DNA from: Nitrosomonadales bacterium
GTDB taxonomy: Bacteria > Pseudomonadota > Gammaproteobacteria > Burkholderiales > Nitrosomonadaceae
Assembly: GCA_004525885.1 (NCBI GenBank)
Contig: SPBV01000087.1
Location: forward strand, 1 to 7,358
Length of the DNA: 7,358 nt
Direction of reading: 5' to 3'
Shown here: piece by piece, positions 1-6,972 of the stretch
How the letters are laid out: every line of letters begins with the position of its first letter
How positions within the stretch are numbered: the first letter of the stretch is position 1
Translations under genes and position numbers: made by a program
Notes under the pieces: model-generated
Seen by the model: only the letters and a program-made list of their open reading frames with translations
What the model was told of the DNA's origin: nothing
The model's database searches: none

Positions 1-1125
1 AATAAAGTTACTTCAATACATGGACAAGGAACGTTGGTTAAGGATAAAAGTGACCAGAAAAACTGGAAAGTTAAAATACAGAACAACGCTAAAGAAGAAA
101 CGATTGAGGCAAAATACATCATTATTGCCACAGGTTCGACACCACGCCAGTTACCATCCATAGCAGTAGACAATGAGCGTGTTTTAGACAATGAGGGTGC
201 GCTAGCATTGATTGAGGTGCCTAAGAGATTAGGAATAATTGGCGCAGGAGTGATTGGTTTAGAAATGGCGAGTGTCTGGCGGAGGCTTGGATCAGAGGTT
301 ACCATTCTTGAAGCGATGCCAGAGTTTCTTGCGGCCGTTGATGAACAAATAGCAAAAGAAGCAAAAAAAATATTCACCAGGGAATTAGGGTTAGAAATAC
401 TAACTAGCGTTAACATTACCGAGATTAAAACTGGTAAGAAAACTGTCATAGTGAAGTATCTTGATGCTCAAGCTAAAGCGCAAAGATTAAAGGTGGATAA
501 GTTGATAGTATCGGTTGGACGGGTTCCAAATTCAGCTAAATTAGGCGCGGATTCCGTTGGCCTAGAAATTGATGATGGTGGTCGCATTCAAGTAGATACT
601 CATTGTCGTACGAATCTATTAAATGTGTATGCTGTTGGCGATGTTGTGCGCGGGCCAATGCTGGCACACAAGGCTTCTGAGGAGGGCATAGCAGTAGCAG
701 AGGGAATAGCGGCAAATGTCGCTGGGCAAGAAAAAAATCTTCCAAGTGTAAATCTTGATATTATTCCTTGGGTAATTTATACCTCACCAGAGATTGCTTG
801 GGTGGGGAAGACAGAGCAAGAATTGAAAACTGCGGGAATTAAATATAAAGCCGGCCAGTTTCCTTTTATGGCTAATGGGCGAGCGCGCGCATTAGGCGAA
901 ACAAGCGGATTTGTTAAAGTCATTGCAGATGCTCATACTGATCGTATTCTGGGTGTTCATATGATTGGGCCCTATGTTTCAGAGATGATCTCTGAAGCCG
1001 TAGTGGCGATTGAATTTTCTGCTAGCAGCGAAGATATTGCTCGTATTGTGCACGCCCACCCTTCTTTGTCTGAAGTATTACATGAGGCTGCGTTAGCTGT
1101 GGATAATAGAGCACTGCATATCTGA
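1..1125 (+). CDS. lpd: Dihydrolipoamide dehydrogenase (E3), 5'-truncated by the window edge
   Basis: FAD-dependent enzyme that reoxidises the dihydrolipoyl groups of 2-oxoacid dehydrogenase complexes (and of glycine cleavage) with NAD+, in the cytoplasm. The reading frame is open back to base 1 with typical Lpd residues (VTSIHGQGT), so the TTG at 34 is not the start. 374 residues are visible; the family is about 470-480 long, so roughly 100 N-terminal residues are missing, including the first FAD-binding glycine motif and the CxxxxC redox disulfide. Visible residues: ATGS near 44; NAD-binding GAGVIG at 81-86; the second FAD motif (YAVGDV) near 210; and the C-terminal interface with the catalytic dyad in HAHPSLSE, His353 and Glu358. 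It ends in TGA and faces tyrA convergently. The partner E1/E2 genes would be expected upstream, outside the window, so the complex it serves cannot be told from here. Identity is firm at family level. Confidence 0.95.
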   Translation, partial: NKVTSIHGQGTLVKDKSDQKNWKVKIQNNAKEETIEAKYIIIATGSTPRQLPSIAVDNERVLDNEGALALIEVPKRLGIIGAGVIGLEMASVWRRLGSEVTILEAMPEFLAAVDEQIAKEAKKIFTRELGLEILTSVNITEIKTGKKTVIVKYLDAQAKAQRLKVDKLIVSVGRVPNSAKLGADSVGLEIDDGGRIQVDTHCRTNLLNVYAVGDVVRGPMLAHKASEEGIAVAEGIAANVAGQEKNLPSVNLDIIPWVIYTSPEIAWVGKTEQELKTAGIKYKAGQFPFMANGRARALGETSGFVKVIADAHTDRILGVHMIGPYVSEMISEAVVAIEFSASSEDIARIVHAHPSLSEVLHEAALAVDNRALHI

Positions 1126-1247
1126 AACTACAATATTATCAGATTAAGCAACACACTTGCATTCGAAAGTGCTACGTAAGAATATAGGTGCCTTCTCTTT
1201 GGGCTAATTTTATTCCAATGTGATGTGCAGTATTCTGGGCTTATACT
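1126..1247. other. Convergent spacer between lpd and tyrA
   Basis: This 122-nt spacer separates the stop codons of two converging genes. A bidirectional terminator would be expected. The only stem I see is CACTT/AAGTG (1156-1160 with 1169-1173; 8-nt loop), which can gain a G-U pair when read on the minus strand. It has no following T-tract on either strand, so it is not called as a terminator. No open reading frame or RNA gene is recognisable. Confidence 0.5.
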
Positions 1248-2135
1248 TCAATGTTTATCTTTCAACCATTTTTGTCGTGCTACACGTGCATCGAAGAAAG
1301 CTTTCTCTAGCGCTAATCCATCATTATTTTCCAGCATTCCACGCATGCGTGTTAACTCATTTTGGTAGGCATCAATTTGGTTAAGTAACAACTCTCGATT
1401 TGCGAGGCAAATATCACGCCACATTTCTGGGGAACTACCTGCTATACGAGTAAAGTCACGAAAACCACTACCGGCAAAACAAAGTAAGGTATTTGAATTT
1501 TCTTCTGTACATGGTGAGAACGTATGATTCATAAGTGCGAATGCTAGTATATGAGGAAGGTGACTCATCATGGCAAGAATTTCATCATGCTGATAGGGCT
1601 TCATTTGTGAGACATGTGCACCACAACCTTTCCACAGCTTTTTTATACTCTCTAATGCATCGGCACTAGTTTCATCTAACGGTGTCAGTATTACATACTT
1701 ATCTTGGAATAAGTCAGCATTCGCTGCATTTGCTCCACTCATTTCTGCTCCGGCGATCGGATGACCAGGTACAAAATTCTCTAAATGTCTGGGTATTGAA
1801 GAACGTGCCGCTGCAATGACATCCTGTTTAGTGCTTCCCACATCAGAAATAACTGTTTTAGATTCTAAGTGAGGTTCGATTTGGGCCAAAATATTAGTAG
1901 TTTGTCCTACAGGTGCAGCAAGTAATACGAGATCTGCATTTTTTAGTGCTCGTGGAAAATTGTCAGTAACCTCGTCTAATATTCCAAGTTCCAATGCACA
2001 CTGCAGATTTTCCTGACTTCGTCCCAAGCCAACAATATATTTAACCAATCCTGCCTTTCGCAGAGCCAGCGCGAATGAGCCACCAATCAACCCGACGCCA
2101 ATAATTACTAGTTTATTGAGCATAGTATCTTTCAT
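1248..2135 (-). CDS. tyrA: Prephenate/arogenate (cyclohexadienyl) dehydrogenase TyrA
   Basis: Oxidatively decarboxylates prephenate to 4-hydroxyphenylpyruvate, or arogenate to tyrosine, in the cytoplasm. The 295-residue product is a single-domain TyrA without a fused chorismate mutase or ACT domain. The Rossmann glycine motif GVGLIG is at 13-18, SDVGSTK at 97-103 (substrate-side Ser101), GHP with the probable catalytic His125 at 124-126, SHLPH at 191-195, and GSGFRDFTRIA at 222-232 carrying substrate-carboxylate arginines. The end of the second strand reads GLGRS (36-40) with no acidic residue, which suggests NADP rather than NAD; substrate choice cannot be read from sequence. The start is uncertain: the ATG at 2135 has AAGG almost touching it, while the ATG at 2123 (giving MLNKLVIIGVG, closer to the usual family N-terminus) has only weak AAAGA ahead of it. 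It is the last visible gene of the minus-strand cluster, 187 nt after hisC, so it may have its own promoter. Confidence 0.94.
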   Translation of the reverse strand: MKDTMLNKLVIIGVGLIGGSFALALRKAGLVKYIVGLGRSQENLQCALELGILDEVTDNFPRALKNADLVLLAAPVGQTTNILAQIEPHLESKTVISDVGSTKQDVIAAARSSIPRHLENFVPGHPIAGAEMSGANAANADLFQDKYVILTPLDETSADALESIKKLWKGCGAHVSQMKPYQHDEILAMMSHLPHILAFALMNHTFSPCTEENSNTLLCFAGSGFRDFTRIAGSSPEMWRDICLANRELLLNQIDAYQNELTRMRGMLENNDGLALEKAFFDARVARQKWLKDKH

Positions 2136-2141
2136 ACCTTG

Positions 2142-2155
2142 AATAAATATTTATT
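2142..2155. repeat. 14-bp perfect AT-only palindrome upstream of tyrA
   Basis: AATAAATATTTATT reads the same on both strands and ends 6 nt before the upstream tyrA start codon. It could be an operator or simply a product of AT-rich sequence. The position would let a bound protein, or a weak RNA fold, affect tyrA initiation, but no regulator is identifiable here. Function is inference. Confidence 0.3.
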
Positions 2156-2204
2156 TCAGTATTAGTTCAATGAAATCTATATCTCATGCGCTATCAGGCA
2201 TAAG

Positions 2205-2210
2205 ATTATA
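2205..2210 (-). promoter_or_regulatory. Possible -10 element for tyrA
   Basis: A consensus TATAAT lies on the minus strand about 70 nt ahead of the tyrA start, in the only sizeable spacer of the cluster. No good -35 hexamer sits 16-18 bp upstream, so the call is weak. The element is inside a perfect 10-bp palindrome (GATTATAATC, 2204-2213), so TATAAT is also present on the plus strand at 2207-2212. A second candidate, TATACT at 2239-2234 on the minus strand, also lacks a good -35. Confidence 0.2.
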
Positions 2211-2230
2211 ATCAGACCCTTGTTCCTAGT

Positions 2231-2261
2231 AGGAGTATACATGCCAGCACTGAAACTTTGA
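2231..2261 (+). other. Shine-Dalgarno plus 6-codon reading frame (MPALKL) in the hisC-tyrA spacer
   Basis: On the plus strand AGGAG (2231-2235) is followed after 5 nt by ATG (2241), then CCA GCA CTG AAA CTT and TGA (2259-2261). The ribosome-binding site is better than that of any complete gene in the window, yet the frame closes after six codons. A plus-strand TATAAT (2207-2212) lies just ahead, at a distance that would give a leader of about 20 nt. It may be chance, a remnant gene start, or a tiny leader on a transcript running antisense to hisC. There is no proof of translation. Confidence 0.15.
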
Positions 2262-2322
2262 CTTCCTTATTACAGTTTTCAATTATTTGTTAATAAATGT
2301 ATCGATTGTTTTGATAATGGAA

Positions 2323-3432
2323 TTAATCTTCTTTAATTGCATTCTCTAGTGATTGCAAAAATTTATGATTTTCGGATTCGAGGCCGATAGTGACACGTAG
2401 GAATTGTGGCATCTCATAAATGCCAATTGGACGTACGATAACTCCCTGCTTCAATAGGTGTTGATAGACGGCAGTAGCTCTACCATTATTCACGCAGAAA
2501 CTCAAAAAATTGCCGTACGATGGAATATATTTAAGACCAAGTCGACGCAGACCAGTGGTTATTTGGAGCATTCCTGCTTGGTTGAGTTCATAAGAACGTC
2601 TAATGAATTCTACGTCATCTATTGCTGCCAACGCACCTGAGAGCCCTATGCTGTTAACATTAAATGGCTGACGTATTCGGTTCATCAACCCAGCAACGTT
2701 AGCATGTGCAAGCCCAAACCCTATACGGATACCAGCCAAGCCATAAATTTTAGAAAAAGTACGGGTAATAAGTAGATTAGGAAAGCTACTCAACCATACA
2801 ATGGTATTAGCTCTTGAAATCTCTGGCAGATATTCATTGTAGGCTTCATCTAATACTACCAGTACATCTTGAGAAACTCGTTTTAAAAAACGTAAAAGAT
2901 CGGTGGCAGATAGAAACGTACCAGTAGGATTATTCGGATTAGCAATAAAGACCACACGAGTTTCAGGTTTTATAGCGTCTAGTATCGCATCGATATCATG
3001 ACCATAATTTTTGGCTGGAACCGAGATACCGTTTGCTCCGGCTGCTTGAGTTACAAGTGGATAAACGGCGAAAGCATGCTGTGAGTAAACTGCGGAAGCA
3101 CCTGGCTTCAAAAATACTCTGGCTGCTAGCTCCAATACGTCATTGGAACCGTTACCTAGCACAATTTGGTCATTGTCTACAGCATACTTCTTTGATAATG
3201 CATTCTTTAATTCGAAGCCACTACCATCGGGGTATCGCATTACTTCACCTAGCGCTTTTCTCATTGCTTCAAGTGCCAGAGGACTGGTTCCAAATGGATT
3301 TTCATTAGACGCAAGTTTGATGATGGAATTTTCATCCAACCTCATCTCCCTTGCTAACTCAGAAATTGGTTTGCCTGGTTGGTAAGGTGCGATAGAGTGA
3401 ATATATTCAGGAGCAAGGTCACAAAGATTCAT
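2323..3432 (-). CDS. hisC: Histidinol-phosphate aminotransferase family, possibly also acting on aromatic keto acids
   Basis: PLP-dependent fold-type I aminotransferase. The family reaction converts imidazole-acetol phosphate plus glutamate to histidinol phosphate plus 2-oxoglutarate; related enzymes also transaminate phenylpyruvate, 4-hydroxyphenylpyruvate or prephenate. The 369-residue length is normal. Seen: LASNENPFG near 40-48, GNGSND at 93-98, NPNNPTG at 165-171, DEAYNEY at 195-201, the PLP lysine Lys228 in TRTFSKIYGLAG, the following RIGFG, and a C-terminal LRVTIG (345-350) with the Arg that normally binds the substrate carboxylate. It starts at an ATG with no clear Shine-Dalgarno and lies 98 nt after pheA. 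No other histidine gene is visible, and its place between pheA and tyrA suggests a role in phenylalanine and tyrosine synthesis, perhaps alongside histidine synthesis. That role is inference; the family call is firm. Confidence 0.94.
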   Translation of the reverse strand: MNLCDLAPEYIHSIAPYQPGKPISELAREMRLDENSIIKLASNENPFGTSPLALEAMRKALGEVMRYPDGSGFELKNALSKKYAVDNDQIVLGNGSNDVLELAARVFLKPGASAVYSQHAFAVYPLVTQAAGANGISVPAKNYGHDIDAILDAIKPETRVVFIANPNNPTGTFLSATDLLRFLKRVSQDVLVVLDEAYNEYLPEISRANTIVWLSSFPNLLITRTFSKIYGLAGIRIGFGLAHANVAGLMNRIRQPFNVNSIGLSGALAAIDDVEFIRRSYELNQAGMLQITTGLRRLGLKYIPSYGNFLSFCVNNGRATAVYQHLLKQGVIVRPIGIYEMPQFLRVTIGLESENHKFLQSLENAIKED

Positions 3433-3530
3433 AGAGCAGGCAGTATAAAGAATAGAAAATTAGAGATGCAGAAAACAATAAGAAATTGGAAACAGCGCTA
3501 TTATGTTTTACTTGCGGATATAAAACTAAA

Positions 3531-4595
3531 TTATGCTGAAGGATAAGACCCGAGTATTTTCAGGAACGTTGCTTTTTCCCGTATTTCTTCTAGTGCCTTT
3601 GCAATTTTTTCATGTTGTAGATGACCTTTTATGTCCACAAAGAAAACATATTCCCATAGGCTAGCTCGGGAGGGGCGAGATTCTAAATGACTCATACTTA
3701 CGTCATGCTGTGCAAGAGGTGATAATAGTTCATGTATTGCCCCAGGGATATTCTTGGCCGACATAACTAGTGATGTTTTATCTTTACCAGAAGGAGCAAC
3801 GTCCTGAGTGCCAATTACTAAAAAGCGTGTAGTATTTCTGGGGTCGTCCTCAATATTTTCAGCACATATAGATAGTTTATACACTTCAGCAGCTTTTCTA
3901 CTGGCGATTGCAGCAACACTCTTATCTTCAGCAGCAATCATCGCTGCGTGAGCATTACTTGCTGAAATTACTCGTTTCACCTTCGGGAGAGGAAAATTTG
4001 TGTTTAACCACTCATGACATTGCGCTAGTGACTGTGGGTGAGAGTAAATCTTTTTGATGTATTTAGGGTCAGCATGTAGAGCGAGTAAACACTGATGTAT
4101 GGGTAACTGAATTTCTCCACAAATCTTTAGAGAGGTTTGTAATAGCAGATCTAATGTTTTACCCACTGCGCCCTCATAGGAATTTTCTACGGGCACTATT
4201 CCATTACTTGCCATACCAGATTCAACTCTATGAAATACCTCATCTATTGATTCGCATGCCAGTGTTGTTACAGTATTACCGAAATGATTCAGCACTGCTT
4301 CTTCCGAAAAAGTTCCTTGTGGGCCAAGATAGGCCACAGTCATAGGTTCTTCCATTGAGCGACATAATGACATGATTTCAGTGAACAACTGCGTAACATG
4401 CTTATGAGTAAGTGGCCCAACATTAAGCTTCTGCAAGCGTTCCAGTATTTGTGCTTCACGATCAGGACGATAGATTATCCCTTTTTTAAGTTGTCCAATC
4501 TGCTTTGCCAGGTTGGCACGCGTGTTTACAAGGTTGAGCAACTCGTCGTCAATCGCATCTATCTCGTCACGGATTTTGCTAAATTGGTCAGCCAT
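3531..4595 (-). CDS. pheA: Bifunctional chorismate mutase / prephenate dehydratase (P-protein)
   Basis: Converts chorismate to prephenate and then to phenylpyruvate, committing flux to phenylalanine. The 354-residue protein has three parts. An AroQ-type helical chorismate mutase (about 4-82) has IRDEIDAIDDELL, the Arg in NTRANLAKQIG and the YRPDREAQI segment. A prephenate dehydratase domain (about 86-262) has GPQGTFSE at 91-98, VPVENSYEGAV at 134-144, SHPQSLAQC at 185-193 and NTTRF at 254-258, where Thr256 is the probable catalytic threonine. A C-terminal ACT domain (about 273-350) has KNIPGAIHELL and ESRPSR (305-310), the usual phenylalanine feedback site. The normal three-domain layout argues for allosteric inhibition by phenylalanine. 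The start ATG gives the usual short N-terminus but has no strong Shine-Dalgarno. It follows serA by 27 nt, consistent with one operon. No attenuator leader rich in Phe codons is seen upstream. Confidence 0.96.
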   Translation of the reverse strand: MADQFSKIRDEIDAIDDELLNLVNTRANLAKQIGQLKKGIIYRPDREAQILERLQKLNVGPLTHKHVTQLFTEIMSLCRSMEEPMTVAYLGPQGTFSEEAVLNHFGNTVTTLACESIDEVFHRVESGMASNGIVPVENSYEGAVGKTLDLLLQTSLKICGEIQLPIHQCLLALHADPKYIKKIYSHPQSLAQCHEWLNTNFPLPKVKRVISASNAHAAMIAAEDKSVAAIASRKAAEVYKLSICAENIEDDPRNTTRFLVIGTQDVAPSGKDKTSLVMSAKNIPGAIHELLSPLAQHDVSMSHLESRPSRASLWEYVFFVDIKGHLQHEKIAKALEEIREKATFLKILGSYPSA

Positions 4596-4622
4596 TGAGA
4601 GTCAGTTCTTTGTTTGTAGAAA

Positions 4623-5822
4623 CTAGTCAGCTAACACAGGCAAATACCGCACCATTAGCACGCCAGGAATTGCTGTAATTTTATCTATTGTTTCTTGTGG
4701 AACTGGACTATCTACATCTACTAAGGTGTAGGCCATCTCACCACGAGACTTATTGCCCATATTGTGAATGTTAAGCCCAGCCTTTGCCATATTGGTCGAA
4801 ATCTGTCCTAGCATATTAGGCACATTAGAATTGGCTACCGCCATTCGATAGGGGGATTCTCGCCCCATCGTTAAGTTTGGGAAATTAACAGTGTTGATGA
4901 TATTTCCATTTTCCAGATAATCCATTGTCTGCTTTACTACCATTATTGCGCAATTTTCTTCTGCTTCTAGTGTGGAAGCGCCCAAGTGAGGTAACGTAAT
5001 CACCGCTTTATGATGTTGAAGTTTTTGACTGGGAAAATCGCATACATAGTATTTTATATTGCCAGACTCAACCCCTGCCAGTACTGCATCTTCATCAACA
5101 ATACCTTCACGAGAGAAATTAAGCAGGATTGCGCCTCGCTTCATATTTCTAACGCGTTTATCATTAATCAGGAGACGTGTTGCATCAAGCAAAGGTACGT
5201 GTAGAGTTATGAAGTCGCTGTGCTGTAGTAGATTTTCAATACTTGTAGCCTTCTTTACTTCTGATGATAGATTCCATGCTGCATCCACAGTTATTTCTGG
5301 ATCGTAACCCATCACTCTCATGCCGAGCCCAATGGCCGCATCTGCAACTAGCCGTCCTATCGCACCTAACCCAATAATTCCTAATGTGCGTCCTGGTAAC
5401 TCTATTCCAGAAAACTGCTTCTTACCATCTTCTGCCAATTTATGTAGGGTCGCATTACTACCCTCCAGACCTTCAGTGAAGTGGATAGCGGGAATCAGAT
5501 TGCGTGCTGCCATCAGCATACCGGATAGTACGAGTTCTTTTACCGCATTTGCATTCGCTCCAGGAGCATTAAAAACGGGAACACCACGTAAATTCATATC
5601 TTTTACTGGAACGTTATTGGTTCCAGCACCTGCTCTTCCAATTGCCATCACACTCTCAGGAATATCCATTTTGAGCATATTGTGTGAACGCACCAGAATT
5701 GCATCTGGTTCAAACATATCCTCTCCAACTGTATAACGACTGCTAGGGAAGAGATCCAAGCCAATCGTAGAAATCTGATTGAGAGTTTGAACCTGGAAAA
5801 TTTTGTGTGATCGATTAGGCAT
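4623..5822 (-). CDS. serA: D-3-phosphoglycerate dehydrogenase with C-terminal ACT domain
   Basis: Oxidises 3-phosphoglycerate to 3-phosphohydroxypyruvate with NAD+, the first step of serine synthesis. The 399-residue product has an N-terminal substrate-binding segment with GRAGAGTNNV, a Rossmann domain with GLGAIG (151-156) and the acidic end of the second strand in YDPE, the probable catalytic Arg238 in NFSREGIVDE, His279 in LPHLGAST, and a C-terminal ACT domain from about 325 (YRMAVANSNVPNMLGQIS), probably for serine feedback. Where Escherichia coli SerA has its third catalytic residue, Glu in FPTEP, this protein reads FPSQK. I chose the ATG at 5822, which overlaps the end of serC by 8 nt. 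The frame is open to a TTG at 5834, but an AAAGAG sits too close to that TTG and about 13 nt before the ATG. The overlap suggests translational coupling with serC, the next enzyme of the pathway. Confidence 0.93.
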   Translation of the reverse strand: MPNRSHKIFQVQTLNQISTIGLDLFPSSRYTVGEDMFEPDAILVRSHNMLKMDIPESVMAIGRAGAGTNNVPVKDMNLRGVPVFNAPGANANAVKELVLSGMLMAARNLIPAIHFTEGLEGSNATLHKLAEDGKKQFSGIELPGRTLGIIGLGAIGRLVADAAIGLGMRVMGYDPEITVDAAWNLSSEVKKATSIENLLQHSDFITLHVPLLDATRLLINDKRVRNMKRGAILLNFSREGIVDEDAVLAGVESGNIKYYVCDFPSQKLQHHKAVITLPHLGASTLEAEENCAIMVVKQTMDYLENGNIINTVNFPNLTMGRESPYRMAVANSNVPNMLGQISTNMAKAGLNIHNMGNKSRGEMAYTLVDVDSPVPQETIDKITAIPGVLMVRYLPVLAD

Positions 5823-6909
5823 GATTATTTGCAAACTCTTTCATGAATTCTACCAAGGTGACAATTCCTTCAATCGGCATTGCGTTATATATTGAAGCGC
5901 GCATTCCACCTACTGCGCGATGCCCTTTTAGTTGTAACATACCACGTGCATGGGATTGTTTTAAAAACTCAGCATCCAAAGCCTCATCCTTTAGCGTGAA
6001 AGGGACATTCATACGTGAGCGGTCAGATTTTGTTACTGGACAGTGATAAAAATCAGTTGTATCAATCAAGTCATACAATAAATTAGCTTTAGTAAGGTTA
6101 ATTTTTTCAATTTCTACCAACCCCCCCATTTTTATTAGCCATTCGAATACCAGTCCGGTGATATACATGGCATAAGTAGGTGGAGTGTTATACATAGAGG
6201 AATTGTCAGCATGGATTTTATAATTGAACATGCTTGGTGTATTTTTTATCGTTTCACCTAATAAATCTTCACGTACGATAACAATCGTCAGACCTGCTGG
6301 CCCCATGTTCTTTTGGGCTCCGGCATAAACTAAACCGTATCGGGTAATATCTAGTGGGCGCGACAAAATAGATGATGACATGTCGGCAACCAGCGGAATA
6401 TTGTTTTCCAGATGAGTCAAATCTGGCGTCCAGTTAAACTCTACGCCACCAATGGTTTCGTTAGGTGTGTAATGTACATACGCTGCATTCTGATCCAGTT
6501 TCCACTGGTCTTGCGTTGGAGCATATGTAAAATTGGCGTTTTCTGATGAAGCTGCAATATTTACGTTGCAATATCTCTGTGCTTCTTTTATTGCTTTTTT
6601 TGACCACATTCCAGTGTTAATATAATCAGCGCTCTTTTTTTCACGCAGTAAATTCATCGGTACCATGGAGAACTGGCTGGAAGCACCACCAGAGAGAAAA
6701 AGTACTTTGTAATTCATCGGAATTCCTACCAATTCACGCAAATCGGCCTCGACTTTCTCGGCAATCGATGTAAATTCCTTGCCACGATGGCTCATTTCCA
6801 TTACCGACATGCCGCTACTATGCCAGTTGAGCATTTCATCACGTGCTTGTTGTAGTGCATCTAGCGGTAATACTGCAGGGCCTGCACTAAAGTTAAATAT
6901 ACGTTCCAT
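5815..6909 (-). CDS. serC: Phosphoserine aminotransferase
   Basis: PLP enzyme that transaminates 3-phosphohydroxypyruvate with glutamate to O-phosphoserine; in many Proteobacteria it also acts on the 4-carbon analogue in the pyridoxal phosphate pathway. At 364 residues it is the usual length. The N-terminus is typical (FNFSAGPAVLP at 5-15). SHRGKE at 40-45 holds the substrate-phosphate His41/Arg42. GGASSQF is at 74-80, Trp102 in NTGMWS stacks on the cofactor ring, Asp176 (ADMSS) contacts its nitrogen, and Lys200 in GAQKNMGPAG is the Schiff-base lysine. It starts at an ATG 63 nt after gyrA with no obvious Shine-Dalgarno, and its 3' end overlaps serA. Promoter or read-through from gyrA cannot be separated from sequence. 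A run of seven G on the coding strand (plus-strand 6121-6127) lies in frame and encodes Met-Gly-Gly; the frame is intact across it. Confidence 0.97.
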   Translation of the reverse strand: MERIFNFSAGPAVLPLDALQQARDEMLNWHSSGMSVMEMSHRGKEFTSIAEKVEADLRELVGIPMNYKVLFLSGGASSQFSMVPMNLLREKKSADYINTGMWSKKAIKEAQRYCNVNIAASSENANFTYAPTQDQWKLDQNAAYVHYTPNETIGGVEFNWTPDLTHLENNIPLVADMSSSILSRPLDITRYGLVYAGAQKNMGPAGLTIVIVREDLLGETIKNTPSMFNYKIHADNSSMYNTPPTYAMYITGLVFEWLIKMGGLVEIEKINLTKANLLYDLIDTTDFYHCPVTKSDRSRMNVPFTLKDEALDAEFLKQSHARGMLQLKGHRAVGGMRASIYNAMPIEGIVTLVEFMKEFANNHA

Positions 6910-6972
6910 AGTTATAATGAGCTACACCACTTAAATTTTCTTTTTAATTTGTACATTTCTGTAGATTAATAT

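Noticed and set aside
34..36. TTG as the start codon of the lpd fragment
   Set aside because: The same frame stays open to base 1 with Lpd-like residues, so the gene simply continues upstream of the window.
536..745. 69-codon minus-strand frame opposite lpd
   Set aside because: Lies entirely within the conserved FAD-binding part of lpd on the other strand and encodes nothing recognisable.
1156..1173. Small inverted repeat CACTT...AAGTG between lpd and tyrA as a terminator
   Set aside because: Only 5 bp with an 8-nt loop, AT-leaning, and no T-tract on either strand.
3433..3530. pheA-hisC spacer with AATAGCGCTGTT near-palindrome and a TATACT as promoter or operator
   Set aside because: The palindrome is short and imperfect, and no -35 hexamer lies at a usable distance; not distinguishable from chance.
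4160..4195. PheA VPVENSYEGAV with Tyr140 where Thr is common
   Set aside because: This position varies in the prephenate dehydratase family (Thr, Ser, Leu, Ile and others); the TRF threonine and other key residues are present, so loss of function is not implied.
5320..5736. 138-codon plus-strand open frame opposite serA
   Set aside because: It is antisense to a well-conserved gene, low in complexity (Ser/Ala/Pro-rich), resembles no family I know, and has no ribosome-binding site: a shadow frame.
6121..6127. Seven-base C run (G on the coding strand) inside serC, a possible slippage or phase-variation site
   Set aside because: The serC frame is intact across it, giving Met-Gly-Gly in a conserved-length protein; nothing suggests switching of a housekeeping enzyme.
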